Source: Bacteroidota bacterium
Lineage (GTDB): Bacteria; Bacteroidota; Bacteroidia; Bacteroidales; F082
Assembly: GCA_013203805.1 (NCBI GenBank)
Contig: JABMPH010000028.1
Coordinates: forward strand, 1 to 37,174
DNA: 37,174 nt
Reading direction: 5' to 3'
The first letter of the stretch is position 1, and the number at the start of each line of letters is the position of its first letter. This document shows positions 8,683-17,307 of this stretch, piece by piece. Under the pieces are notes generated by a model that had not been told where the DNA came from, did no database searches, and worked only from the letters and a program-made list of their open reading frames with translations. The position numbers were made by a program, and so were the translations under genes.

Positions 8683-8702
8683 AATAATTCAAGCTCGTAA
8701 TT

Positions 8703-9878
8703 ATGGATAAAAGTTTTACCCTTATAGAAGCAATTAGCAAAAAGTACATTAAAGAATTTCTCGAATTTCCAACATCCATATATCGAAATGATAATAATTG
8801 GATACGTCCACTTGACAAAGATATTGAGAATATTTTTAATCCAAAAAAGAATAAATTTTTCAAACGGGGAAATGCAATAAGATGGGTTCTAAAAAACAGT
8901 GACAACAAAATAGTTGGAAGAATCGCTGCTTTTTATGATGAAAAAACATCACAAAAAAATGATCAACCCACAGGTGGTTGTGGTTTTTTCGATTGTATAC
9001 ATGATAACATAGCCGCCGCCGCTCTATTTGATGCTGCAAAAGAATGGCTACAAAATAAAGGAATGGAGGCGATGGATGGGCCAGTAAACTTTGGTTCCCG
9101 AGAAAATTTTTGGGGATGCTTGTCAGAGGGATTTTTTGAGCCTGTGTATAATATGCCCTATAATCACAAATATTATAATGATCTTTTTGAGAATTATGGC
9201 TTTCAAAATTATTTTAATCAGTTTACTTTTCACGTAGACTTTGCTGCAGGCAATCTCGATCCGGTGATAAGTAAATATGCAGCTAGTATAAGAAAAGACT
9301 CAGCCATTTCATTTAAATTCCACAATAAGAAAAACCCACAGAGTACCCCAAACTATTTTTTGGAAGTTTTTAATGCTGCATGGGATAAGTTCCCTGGTGT
9401 TAAACCTATAACACATGCCCAGTCTGTAGCATTATTCAAATCGATGAAGCAAATTATCGACCCTAAACTGATAATTTTTGCTTTTCATTATAAAAAACCT
9501 ATCGCCTTTTTTGTAATGATTCCTGATTTATATCAGATAACCAAGAAGTTCAACGGTAACTTTAACATTATTAATAAACTCCGATTTCTGTATGACCTTA
9601 AAGTCAGAAAAATTTGCACCCGATCGTTGGGTTTAATATTTGGAGTAATTCCTGAGTTTCAGGGGAAAGGAATTGCTGAGGGTATGATTGTATTTATGGA
9701 AGACGAAATTGCCAAAGGTATAAACTATACCGATCTTGAGATGAATTGGATCGGTGATTTTAATCCAAGAATGATAAAACTAGTTGAAAAAATTGGGGGG
9801 GAAGTAAGAAAGACTCACATCACATATCGTTACCTTTTTGATCAAAATAAGGAGTTTCACCGAGCAAAAATAGTATAG
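8703..9878 (+). CDS. YghO-like GNAT-superfamily protein
   Basis: Predicted 391-residue cytoplasmic protein resembling the YghO group of GNAT-fold proteins. The N-terminal half has the group's features FPTSIYRNDNNWIRPL, DGPVNFGSRENFWG and MPYNHKYYNDLFENYGFQ. The C-terminal half carries an acetyl-CoA loop-like motif, IPEFQGKGIAEGMI (the Q-x-x-G-x-G/A signature), followed by EMNWIGDFNPRMIKLVEKIG. The substrate is unknown. The gene lies 62 bases upstream of the efflux operon, but a -7 element in that gap suggests separate transcription. Family placement is fairly sure, function is not. Confidence 0.8.
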   Translation: MDKSFTLIEAISKKYIKEFLEFPTSIYRNDNNWIRPLDKDIENIFNPKKNKFFKRGNAIRWVLKNSDNKIVGRIAAFYDEKTSQKNDQPTGGCGFFDCIHDNIAAAALFDAAKEWLQNKGMEAMDGPVNFGSRENFWGCLSEGFFEPVYNMPYNHKYYNDLFENYGFQNYFNQFTFHVDFAAGNLDPVISKYAASIRKDSAISFKFHNKKNPQSTPNYFLEVFNAAWDKFPGVKPITHAQSVALFKSMKQIIDPKLIIFAFHYKKPIAFFVMIPDLYQITKKFNGNFNIINKLRFLYDLKVRKICTRSLGLIFGVIPEFQGKGIAEGMIVFMEDEIAKGINYTDLEMNWIGDFNPRMIKLVEKIGGEVRKTHITYRYLFDQNKEFHRAKIV

Positions 9879-9888
9879 GTAATTTTGC

Positions 9889-9896
9889 TACATTTG
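9889..9896 (+). promoter_or_regulatory. -7 element for the RND efflux operon
   Basis: TACATTTG is a full match to TAnnTTTG in the 62-base gap before the adaptor gene and implies a leader of about 38 bases. No convincing -33 TTTG is seen at 19-21 bases. No operator-like palindrome stands out, and no regulator gene is adjacent. Confidence 0.45.
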
Positions 9897-9940
9897 CTAG
9901 TATAAACATTATATTTTAAAACTATTGTAAACCGTCTTTT

Positions 9941-11116
9941 ATGAATTATCTATCTTCTTTTCTAAGTAAGATGAGCATTGTGCTAATTTTACTAATAGTA
10001 AGCTCGTGCGGCGAAAAAAAACAACAAGCTCCTCCAATGCTTGAAATACCTGTGGTTGAGGTGATACAACAGGATGTTCCAATTTATCAGGATTTTGTTG
10101 GACAGGTTTACGGACAATTTGATATTCCTATTCGGGCAAGAGTAAGCGGATTTTTAAATGAAATTCATTTTGAGGAAGGCACTTGGGTTAAAAAAAGTCA
10201 ACTTCTTTATGTTGTAGACCCTGATCCTTTGGAAGCAAAGGTAGCTGGAGAAATGAGCAATCTAGCCGAAGCCCGAACTGAACTTGCTAAAGCAGAAAGT
10301 GATCTGGGAAGAATTAAACCTCTTGCAAAAATAAATGCTGTTAGTAAAAGTGATCTTGATGCCGCACAAGCTCAATATGATGCTGCAGCATCAAATGTAG
10401 AAGCCGTAAAATCTAGTGTTAGACTTGCAAATATTAACTTAAGCTATTGCTGGATAAAATCGCCCATTAAAGGATTAATTGGTAAAACACAAGCAAAAGT
10501 GGGAGAATTTGTTGGGCAAGATCCAAACCCGGTAATATTAAACACAGTGTCAACCATTGATACAGTGCATGTTGAATTCTACCTTGTTGAATCGGATTAT
10601 CTTGGTCTTGCTCGTCAATTTATTGCAAGTGAAAAACAAAATATTGATGCTGATTATATTAAAGAAGAAAACAAAGAAGGAAAGCTCCAGCTGTTACTCT
10701 CAGATGGAACAATTTTTAACCATAGGGGTAAAGTAAATTTCGTCGACAGACAAGTTAATCCTGAAACCGGATCGTTGTTAATTCAAACCTCTTTCCCTAA
10801 TCCTGATGAATTACTTCGCCCGGGACAATATGCAAAAGTAAGAGCCAAGATGAATGAAATAAATAATGCTCTGATTATTCCTGACAGGTGCATAATGGAA
10901 TTGCAAGGCACACATTCTGTTTATGTTGTATCGGATAGTAACAAGGTTGAAAACCGCCAAATAGTTACGGGTCCCAGATATAATGATTACAGAGTAGTAA
11001 AAAGCGGACTAAAAGCGAATGAAAAAATCGTAATAGACGCGCTTCAAAAGGTGGGTCCTGGCATGCCTGTTATTCCTAAAATAACCAAATTCGAAAGTAA
11101 AGGAAACACACAATAA
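9941..11116 (+). CDS. RND efflux periplasmic adaptor lipoprotein (AcrA/MexA type)
   Basis: Predicted 391-residue membrane-fusion protein that bridges the inner-membrane pump and the outer-membrane channel. The signal peptide ends in a lipobox (IVSSC, Cys 23), so it is lipid-anchored in the inner membrane. The lipoyl/barrel-sandwich halves (about 55-95 and 165-205) flank an alpha-helical hairpin (about 95-160). A beta-barrel domain (VHVEFYLVESDY... LLRPGQYAKVRAKMNE) and a membrane-proximal domain follow. It is the first gene of a three-gene operon and lies 11 bases before the pump gene. An internal ATG at 9971 is a possible alternative start, but it would leave a signal peptide with no basic N-region, so 9941 is preferred. 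Confidence 0.95.
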   Translation: MNYLSSFLSKMSIVLILLIVSSCGEKKQQAPPMLEIPVVEVIQQDVPIYQDFVGQVYGQFDIPIRARVSGFLNEIHFEEGTWVKKSQLLYVVDPDPLEAKVAGEMSNLAEARTELAKAESDLGRIKPLAKINAVSKSDLDAAQAQYDAAASNVEAVKSSVRLANINLSYCWIKSPIKGLIGKTQAKVGEFVGQDPNPVILNTVSTIDTVHVEFYLVESDYLGLARQFIASEKQNIDADYIKEENKEGKLQLLLSDGTIFNHRGKVNFVDRQVNPETGSLLIQTSFPNPDELLRPGQYAKVRAKMNEINNALIIPDRCIMELQGTHSVYVVSDSNKVENRQIVTGPRYNDYRVVKSGLKANEKIVIDALQKVGPGMPVIPKITKFESKGNTQ

Positions 11117-11127
11117 ACTATATCTCT

Positions 11128-14100
11128 ATGTCTGAAAATAAAGGAAATTTTTTCGTACACAGGCCTATTGTTGCAATGGTTATAGCCATTGTTATAGTTA
11201 TTGTAGGAGCTGTAATGGTTATTGATCTGCCAATAGAACAATATCCAAACCTTACCCCTCCTGTTGTACAGGTAAGAGCTAATTACACAGGAGCAAATGC
11301 AATAACAGTAGAGGAATCAGTTGCCACACCACTGGAGCAGCAGATTAACGGTGTAGATAATATGATTTATATGAAATCAACAAATGCTAATGATGGATCA
11401 ATGTCGATTGATATATCGTTTGTTGTTGGTACCGACCCTGATATGAGTACAGTGCTTTCGCAAAATCGTGTTAGTGCAGCTTCCGCAAAGCTGCCCTCGG
11501 AAGTTACTAAGTTTGGTGTAACTACCGAAAAATCGCTGCCAAATATCCTAATGTTAGTTACACTTACATCAGATGGAAGATACGATCAGGATTTTCTTGG
11601 TAACTATGCTCTTATCAACATAAAAGATCAGCTTTCACGAATTAAGGGAGTAGGAAGAGTAAATGTACTTGGAGCTTCTGATTATTCTATGCGAATATGG
11701 GTAGAACCCGACAGGCTGGCGCAAATGGGCATAACTGTATCAGAAATCCAAAATGCAATAAATCAGCAAAATGTTGTTGTGCCAGGAGGTAAATTTGGGG
11801 CAGAACCTGCACCAGCAGGTACTGAATTCACATATACAGTTCGCCTTCCTGAAAGATTTAGTTCGCCCGAAGCATTTGGAGAGATTGTTATACGAACAAC
11901 TTCGGGTGGTGCACAGGTAAAACTAAAAGATATTTCAACTATCGATTTGGGAGTGGAATCATATAATGCGGTTACTCGGTTAAATGACGAAACATGCTCA
12001 GTTATAGCAATATACCAGGCGCCTGGCTCCAATGCTGTTGTATTAGCTCAAGATGTAATTTCGGAAATGGAAGTGTTAGCAAAAAGGTTTCCCGACAGTA
12101 TCAAATATGATGTCTCCCTCGACGCTACTCTTCCAATAACTGCCGGAATTAAAGATATTGTGATTACACTTTTAATAGCTGTGTTTTTAGTAATACTAGT
12201 TGTTTTTATATTTATTCAGGATTGGAGAGCCACTCTCATTCCCACAATAGCAATCCCGGTTTCGTTAATTGGAGCATTTATCTTCTTCCCTATTATGGGG
12301 TTTACTATCAATGTTCTATCATTACTCGGACTGGTGCTAGCCATTGGTATTGTTGTTGATGATGCTATTGTTGTTGTTGAGGCCGTACAGGTAAATATTG
12401 CCAAAGGTATGAATGCAAAACAGGCTACTATTGAAGCTATGCGAAAAGTTACTGCCCCCATTATTGCAACCACCCTTGTATTAATTGCCGTGTTTATACC
12501 TGTTGCCGGTATGGCCGGGATAACTGGCCGTTTATATCAACAGTTTGCACTAACAATTGTGGTTTCAGTAATCGTTTCTTCAATAAATGCAATATCCTTA
12601 AGCCCTGCTTTATCATCGATATTATTGAAAGAACCAACACCTTATGGGGGTTTATTAGGAAAGTTTTTTGGGGTGTTTAATAAATACATGGGTAAAACTA
12701 CCGATGCATATATGAGCTTCACTTCAATAGTTGCACGTAAGTTAAAGCGTAGTGTAATTTTTATTGTGATAATATCGATTGCTGCAGGTATTTTCGGATC
12801 TCTGGTTCCGGGAGGTTTTATACCTGAAGAAGATATGGGCTATTTCTTTATAAATATGCAACTTCCTGATGCTGCTTCTCTTCAACGGGCGGATGTAATC
12901 ACCAGGCAAATTGAACAAATAGTAATGGACATACCCGAAGTAGAATACGTAACTGCTGTTACCGGATTTAGTATGCTATCGGGTGCCATGGCCTCAAACA
13001 CAGGGTTTATATTTGTAACCTTAAAGCCTTGGGATGACAGAAAACTAACAGTAAAAGAGGTGATAAAAAAACTTAATCCTGTATTATTTACAAAAATTCT
13101 GGGAGCACAAGTTTTTGCTTTTGGTCCGCCTGCTTTACCCGGACTTGGAAATGGATCGGGGTTCAGTATAATGATTCAGGATAAAGGAGGTAATACACCT
13201 GACTATCTTGCCGAAAATGCTGGTAAATTTGTAACCGCAGCCAATAGCCGACCTGAGATTTCAAGCGCCTTTACTACTTTTCAGGCAAATGTACCCCAAC
13301 GATATATGGATGTTGATAAGGAGAAAGCTCTTAAACTTGGTGTTTCGCTAAATGAATTATATGGAACAATTGGAGCGTTCATGGGAGGGTCGTATGTAAA
13401 TGATTTCACAAGATTTGGTCGATTGTACAAAACTTATATACAGGCCGAACCACAATACAGGGTCGACAAAGAACAAATAAGTAACTTCTTTTTGCAGAAT
13501 AACAAAGGTGAAATGGTTCCTTTAGCAACTTTGGTAACTGTAAGAGATATTTCCGGACCTGATTATACTAATCGGTTTAATTTATTTCGAGCTGTTGAAG
13601 TTACCGGCAGCCCCGGTGATGGATATACATCTGCCCAGGCAATGAAAGCTCTTGAGGAAGTTGCCAACGAGACTCTGCCTGACGATATGGGTTATGCATG
13701 GAATGCAATGTCGTATCAGGAAAATAAAGCTTCCGGCTCCCTAATAATGATATTATCATTTTCATTGATATTTGTATTCCTGATTCTATCAGCACAATAT
13801 GAAAGCTGGTCGCTACCAGTAAGTATTTTGATGGGAACTCCATTTGCAATATTTGGGGCTCTGATAGCATTGTGGGTGTCACGACTTTTCAGCCCTACTT
13901 TTGAAAACAACATTTTTGCACAGGTTTCATTTGTTATGCTTGTTGGTATGGCAGCAAAAAATGCAATTCTGATTGTTGAATTCGCTAACGATGAGTTTAA
14001 AACTGGCAAAGACCTTTTTTCATCAGCCATAAGCGCTGCAAAATCACGTTTTCGCCCCATATTAATGACTGCCTTTTCATTCATTTTTGGTGTATTTCCG

Positions 14101-14304
14101 CTCGTTATTGCAACTGGGTCAGGGGCTGAAGCAAGAAAGGTAATGGGTATGGCATTACTTGGAGGTATGTCGGTAGCCACTTTCTTAGGAGTGTTTATGT
14201 ATCCAATGCTTTTTGTGCTAGTAGGAAAAATTGCAGGATACGAAAAAAGACGAGACAAGCTGAAGGCCGCTGAAGTAGAAATTGTTAACGATAAAAATGA
14301 TTAG
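11128..14304 (+). CDS. RND efflux pump, HAE1 family (AcrB/MexB type)
   Basis: Predicted 1058-residue inner-membrane proton/drug antiporter, a normal length for the family. It begins with the family start FFVHRPIVAMVIAIVIVIVG and IEQYPNLTPPVVQV, and contains two sets of six transmembrane helices separated by two periplasmic loops. The proton-relay aspartate pair is present in TM4 (IGIVVDDAIVVVEAV, Asp 411-412). The second-half motif GMAAKNAILIVEFAND is present in TM10/11, with the relay lysine. Substrates cannot be read from sequence, but HAE1 pumps usually export hydrophobic drugs, bile salts or dyes. It is flanked by its adaptor and outer-membrane partner with gaps of 11 and 3 bases, so the set is one transcript. 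Confidence 0.97.
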   Translation: MSENKGNFFVHRPIVAMVIAIVIVIVGAVMVIDLPIEQYPNLTPPVVQVRANYTGANAITVEESVATPLEQQINGVDNMIYMKSTNANDGSMSIDISFVVGTDPDMSTVLSQNRVSAASAKLPSEVTKFGVTTEKSLPNILMLVTLTSDGRYDQDFLGNYALINIKDQLSRIKGVGRVNVLGASDYSMRIWVEPDRLAQMGITVSEIQNAINQQNVVVPGGKFGAEPAPAGTEFTYTVRLPERFSSPEAFGEIVIRTTSGGAQVKLKDISTIDLGVESYNAVTRLNDETCSVIAIYQAPGSNAVVLAQDVISEMEVLAKRFPDSIKYDVSLDATLPITAGIKDIVITLLIAVFLVILVVFIFIQDWRATLIPTIAIPVSLIGAFIFFPIMGFTINVLSLLGLVLAIGIVVDDAIVVVEAVQVNIAKGMNAKQATIEAMRKVTAPIIATTLVLIAVFIPVAGMAGITGRLYQQFALTIVVSVIVSSINAISLSPALSSILLKEPTPYGGLLGKFFGVFNKYMGKTTDAYMSFTSIVARKLKRSVIFIVIISIAAGIFGSLVPGGFIPEEDMGYFFINMQLPDAASLQRADVITRQIEQIVMDIPEVEYVTAVTGFSMLSGAMASNTGFIFVTLKPWDDRKLTVKEVIKKLNPVLFTKILGAQVFAFGPPALPGLGNGSGFSIMIQDKGGNTPDYLAENAGKFVTAANSRPEISSAFTTFQANVPQRYMDVDKEKALKLGVSLNELYGTIGAFMGGSYVNDFTRFGRLYKTYIQAEPQYRVDKEQISNFFLQNNKGEMVPLATLVTVRDISGPDYTNRFNLFRAVEVTGSPGDGYTSAQAMKALEEVANETLPDDMGYAWNAMSYQENKASGSLIMILSFSLIFVFLILSAQYESWSLPVSILMGTPFAIFGALIALWVSRLFSPTFENNIFAQVSFVMLVGMAAKNAILIVEFANDEFKTGKDLFSSAISAAKSRFRPILMTAFSFIFGVFPLVIATGSGAEARKVMGMALLGGMSVATFLGVFMYPMLFVLVGKIAGYEKRRDKLKAAEVEIVNDKND

Positions 14305-14307
14305 ACT

Positions 14308-15714
14308 ATGAAAAAGATATTTGCACTACTTATTCTAGCTACAATCATTTACCTATCTGGTTGTAAACTAGGTCCTGATTTTCAGAAACCTGATTATAAT
14401 AATCCTGAAACCTTTAGATTTGACTCCGTTCAAACCGATACTACAATTAATTTGTACTGGTGGAAACTATTCAACGACCCGGTACTTGACACATTAATTG
14501 AAACCGCTCTTCGTGAAAACAAAGATGTACTTGTTGCAGCTGCCAGAATTGAGTCTGCACGAGCAAATATTGGATATACTATTGCTGATCAGTATCCAAC
14601 GTTTAGTTATTCTGTTGGGGCTGGTACGGGCAACTATGCAGGCATCAAACAACCTAATAGTTCCAATAACTTTTATGCTTACCCTGAGTTAAATTGGGAG
14701 ATTGGATTTTGGGGTAAATACCGAAGATTAAACGAAGTTGCTCAAGCCGACTTACTTGCCAGTGAATACGGGAAACGGACAATTCAAATGAGCTTAATAT
14801 CAAGTGTTGCAAGCGCATATTTTGATCTTTTAAGTAATAAGGAAAAATTATTAGTTTCTGAAAGAACACTTGCTTCCCGCGACAGCGGATTATTAATTAT
14901 TGAAGCAAGATATAAGTGGGGAATTGTTGCCGAAATTGATTTAAATCAATCGCAAGTTCAAAGAGCAATTTCAGCAGCGGCAGTACCTCAATACAAAAGA
15001 GCTGTTGCATTAACAGAGAGTACCCTCAGCATATTACTTGGTAATAATCCAGGCGTTATTGAAACGACATCAAGCTTGTTGGAAATGAATTTCCCTCCAG
15101 ATATTCCAACAGGATTACCCTCTCAGCTTCTGGAAAGACGACCCGACATTAAACAAGCAGAGGCTGAGCTTATGTCGCAAAATGCACAAATTGGTGTGGC
15201 TGAGGCCATGCGGTGGCCATCCCTCAACTTAACAGGGTTACTTGGTGTTGCAAGTACTGATTTATCCTCCCTTACAACCGGAGGACTAGCCTGGTCTGCG
15301 GGAGGCAGCGTGCTTGGTCCCTTATTCCAGTTTGGAAAGAATAAAAAACGGGCTGAAATGGCCCAATTTGAAACTGAGGCGAAACTGTACGAATATGAAA
15401 GCACAGTATTACAAGCTTTTAAAGATGTTGAAGACGCTTTAATAAGTATACAAACATTGAAGGAGGAGTTGATAGCTCAGGAAATGCGATATAAAGCAGC
15501 AACAAACGCAGAGATGCTATCAGAAAACAGATATTCTTTAGGTGAAACTAGTTACCTGGAAGTACTTGACTCACAGCGCCAGTCGTTTGAAGCACAATTA
15601 GATTATACCCAAACCCGGACTAACTTATTATCAACCTACATTGAATTATATAAAGCCTTGGGAGGAGGATGGTTATCTCCGGAGGAAGAAACTGCAGCTA
15701 ATACTGTACAATAA
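14308..15714 (+). CDS. RND efflux outer-membrane lipoprotein (NodT/OprM family)
   Basis: Predicted 468-residue TolC-like trimeric outer-membrane channel. The signal peptide has a lipobox (YLSGC, Cys 19), followed by the family opening LGPDFQKPDYNNPETF and the WWKLFNDPVLDTLIETAL motif. Two repeated OEP helical domains follow (about 60-245 and 270-455). The second contains the typical LLERRPDIKQAEAELMSQNAQIG-type block, and GETSYLEVLDSQRQ lies near the end. It is the third gene of the operon, three bases after the pump. Length and order are normal for a complete tripartite exporter. Confidence 0.95.
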   Translation: MKKIFALLILATIIYLSGCKLGPDFQKPDYNNPETFRFDSVQTDTTINLYWWKLFNDPVLDTLIETALRENKDVLVAAARIESARANIGYTIADQYPTFSYSVGAGTGNYAGIKQPNSSNNFYAYPELNWEIGFWGKYRRLNEVAQADLLASEYGKRTIQMSLISSVASAYFDLLSNKEKLLVSERTLASRDSGLLIIEARYKWGIVAEIDLNQSQVQRAISAAAVPQYKRAVALTESTLSILLGNNPGVIETTSSLLEMNFPPDIPTGLPSQLLERRPDIKQAEAELMSQNAQIGVAEAMRWPSLNLTGLLGVASTDLSSLTTGGLAWSAGGSVLGPLFQFGKNKKRAEMAQFETEAKLYEYESTVLQAFKDVEDALISIQTLKEELIAQEMRYKAATNAEMLSENRYSLGETSYLEVLDSQRQSFEAQLDYTQTRTNLLSTYIELYKALGGGWLSPEEETAANTVQ

Positions 15715-15727
15715 ACTAAATACTTTT

Positions 15728-16996
15728 ATGAAGCATATAATATTGATATTGCTAATCAGCATTAATGTGTGTGGTTTTGCACAATTTGAAAAATATTTTC
15801 ATGACAAAACTTTAAGAATGGATTATTATCATAGTGGTAATAATAACCAGGAAGCATATTATTTTGATGAGTTAATTGAAGAACCATTGTGGGGAGGCTC
15901 GAAAGTTAATCTAATTGACACTTTCGAATATGGAAATTATTATTTAAAGATATTCAATAGCTCCAATGATTCCTTATTATACTCCCGTGGATATTCATCA
16001 CTTTTTAGAGAATGGCAAACAACCAATGAGGCAAAAGAAATCCAACGATCATTTTCGGAGGCTGTTGTTTTTCCATACCCAAAACAAGAAGTTGATGTTG
16101 TATTGTATTCCAGAAACTGGGATGGCATATTTGAAGAGAAGTTCAGGCATAAAGTGAATCCTGACGACTACTTTATAAAAGAAGATCGGCACTTAGTTTA
16201 TCCCACATTCAATGTTCATATTTCAGGTGATCCATCAAAAAATGTGGATATTGTTATTCTACCAGAAGGGTATTCGAGTGAAGAAATGGGCCTCTTTATT
16301 GATGATTGCCGAGCTTTCGCTGATGGGCTTTTTACTTACGCACCTTACAACAAAAACAAGGATAAGTTTAATATCGTAGGTGTATTAGCTCCTTCAAATG
16401 ATTCGGGAAACGACATTCCTGCTAATAATATTTGGAAGCAAACACTGCTAAATACTAACTTCTACACCTTCGACAGCGAAAGATATTGCATGACGATGGA
16501 TAACAAAAGTGTTCGTGATCTTGCGGCAAATGCGCCTTACGATCAGATTTATATATTGGTTAACAATGAAAAATATGGTGGTGGAGCTATTTACAATTAT
16601 TACAATGTAAGCGTAAACAGCAACGAAATGGCAGCTCAAATTTTTATACACGAATTAGGTCATGGTTTTGCCGGACTTGCTGATGAATACTACACATCCT
16701 CAACATCATACAATGACTTTTATAATCTGGAAGTTGAACCGTGGGAGCCTAATATCACTACACTAGTTGATTTTGAGAATAAATGGAAAGAGATGGTTAA
16801 GAAAAAAACGCCTATACCAACTCCTGATACAGATAAATACAATGATAAAGTAGGTGTATTTGAAGGTGGAGGTTATGTTGCCAAAGGTGTTTACCGACCT
16901 GTTCACGATTGCCTTATGAAAAGCTTTAGTGGCGATGTTTTTTGCCCGGTTTGCTCAAAAAGCATTCAGGATATGATTTATTTTTATTCGGAGTAA
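15728..16996 (+). CDS. Secreted M64-family (IgA peptidase-like) zinc metallopeptidase
   Basis: Predicted 422-residue exported protease. A signal peptide (about 1-18, ending CGFAQ) precedes an N-terminal beta-rich domain (about 20-160) and the peptidase domain (about 165-420). The domain opens with VDIVILPEGYSSEEMGLFID and has the zinc site HELGHGFAGLADEYY (His 308, Glu 309, His 312, with Asp 319 as likely third ligand), which defines M64. M64 peptidases include an IgA-cleaving enzyme of Clostridium ramosum, and many Bacteroidota homologues have no known substrate. There is no T9SS sorting domain, so it may remain periplasmic. I chose the ATG at 15728, because the longer reading from 15641 would overlap the efflux gene and bury the signal peptide. 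Confidence 0.87.
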   Translation: MKHIILILLISINVCGFAQFEKYFHDKTLRMDYYHSGNNNQEAYYFDELIEEPLWGGSKVNLIDTFEYGNYYLKIFNSSNDSLLYSRGYSSLFREWQTTNEAKEIQRSFSEAVVFPYPKQEVDVVLYSRNWDGIFEEKFRHKVNPDDYFIKEDRHLVYPTFNVHISGDPSKNVDIVILPEGYSSEEMGLFIDDCRAFADGLFTYAPYNKNKDKFNIVGVLAPSNDSGNDIPANNIWKQTLLNTNFYTFDSERYCMTMDNKSVRDLAANAPYDQIYILVNNEKYGGGAIYNYYNVSVNSNEMAAQIFIHELGHGFAGLADEYYTSSTSYNDFYNLEVEPWEPNITTLVDFENKWKEMVKKKTPIPTPDTDKYNDKVGVFEGGGYVAKGVYRPVHDCLMKSFSGDVFCPVCSKSIQDMIYFYSE

Positions 16997-17065
16997 ATGT
17001 AGGCTAAATATTATTTTGTGTGCTGGACTTAACCTATGAATTTTGGAATGCTATTTTAACCGCTT

Positions 17066-17149
17066 GATTATGGGAAGTTAAGCTGTTAAAATCAAAAGCT
17101 AAACGGTTAATTTATGAAAGTCAAGCGGAGAAAATGGAAAGTCAAGCGC
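17066..17149. repeat. Degenerate 21-base tandem repeat, four units
   Basis: Four consecutive 21-base units can be laid out at 17066, 17087, 17108 and 17129. The last two share gaaagtcaagcg exactly (17116-17127 and 17137-17148). The first two are weaker matches (gggaagttaagctg, caaaagctaaacgg). It is noncoding, and the period equals two turns of the DNA helix. A decaying minisatellite is the simplest reading. Confidence 0.55.
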
Positions 17150-17230
17150 TTGAATTAAAAACTAAAGAGTATCTACCCAAAACCAACTCAACCTTAACCT
17201 CAATCTCAACCTTTTTTCTCTCTCGTTTTT

Positions 17231-17300
17231 ACCACAAAGGAACACTAAGGACTAAACTAAGTTACACTAAGAATCACAGTATTGCACGAAGAGTAACCAC
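17231..17300. repeat. Degenerate accacaaagg-family intergenic repeat
   Basis: The stretch begins accacaaagg and continues with aacactaagg and ttacactaag phrases, resembling the right arm of the element at 12-74. It lies just beyond the stop of the minus-strand cohesin protein gene, in the same relative position (downstream of a gene end) as the first copy. Confidence 0.5.
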
Positions 17301-17307
17301 AGTTGAA

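Larger units (their letters stand above)
16997..17307. other. Gene-free interval with degenerate 21-base tandem repeats and an accacaaagg relic
   Basis: No credible gene is visible in these 311 bases between convergent genes. Two repeat relics fill much of it: a degenerate 21-base tandem array at 17066-17149 and an accacaaagg-family copy at 17231-17300. A short open frame from 17134 to 17328 runs through both relics and is not believed. Confidence 0.6.

Noticed and set aside
13716..14258. 180-codon open frame antisense to the RND pump gene
   Set aside because: It lies wholly inside a strongly conserved pump gene, has no family features and looks like a codon-bias shadow.
15641..15727. Longer start for the M64 peptidase
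   Set aside because: It would overlap the efflux gene by 74 bases and place 29 charged residues before a clear signal peptide at the ATG of 15728.
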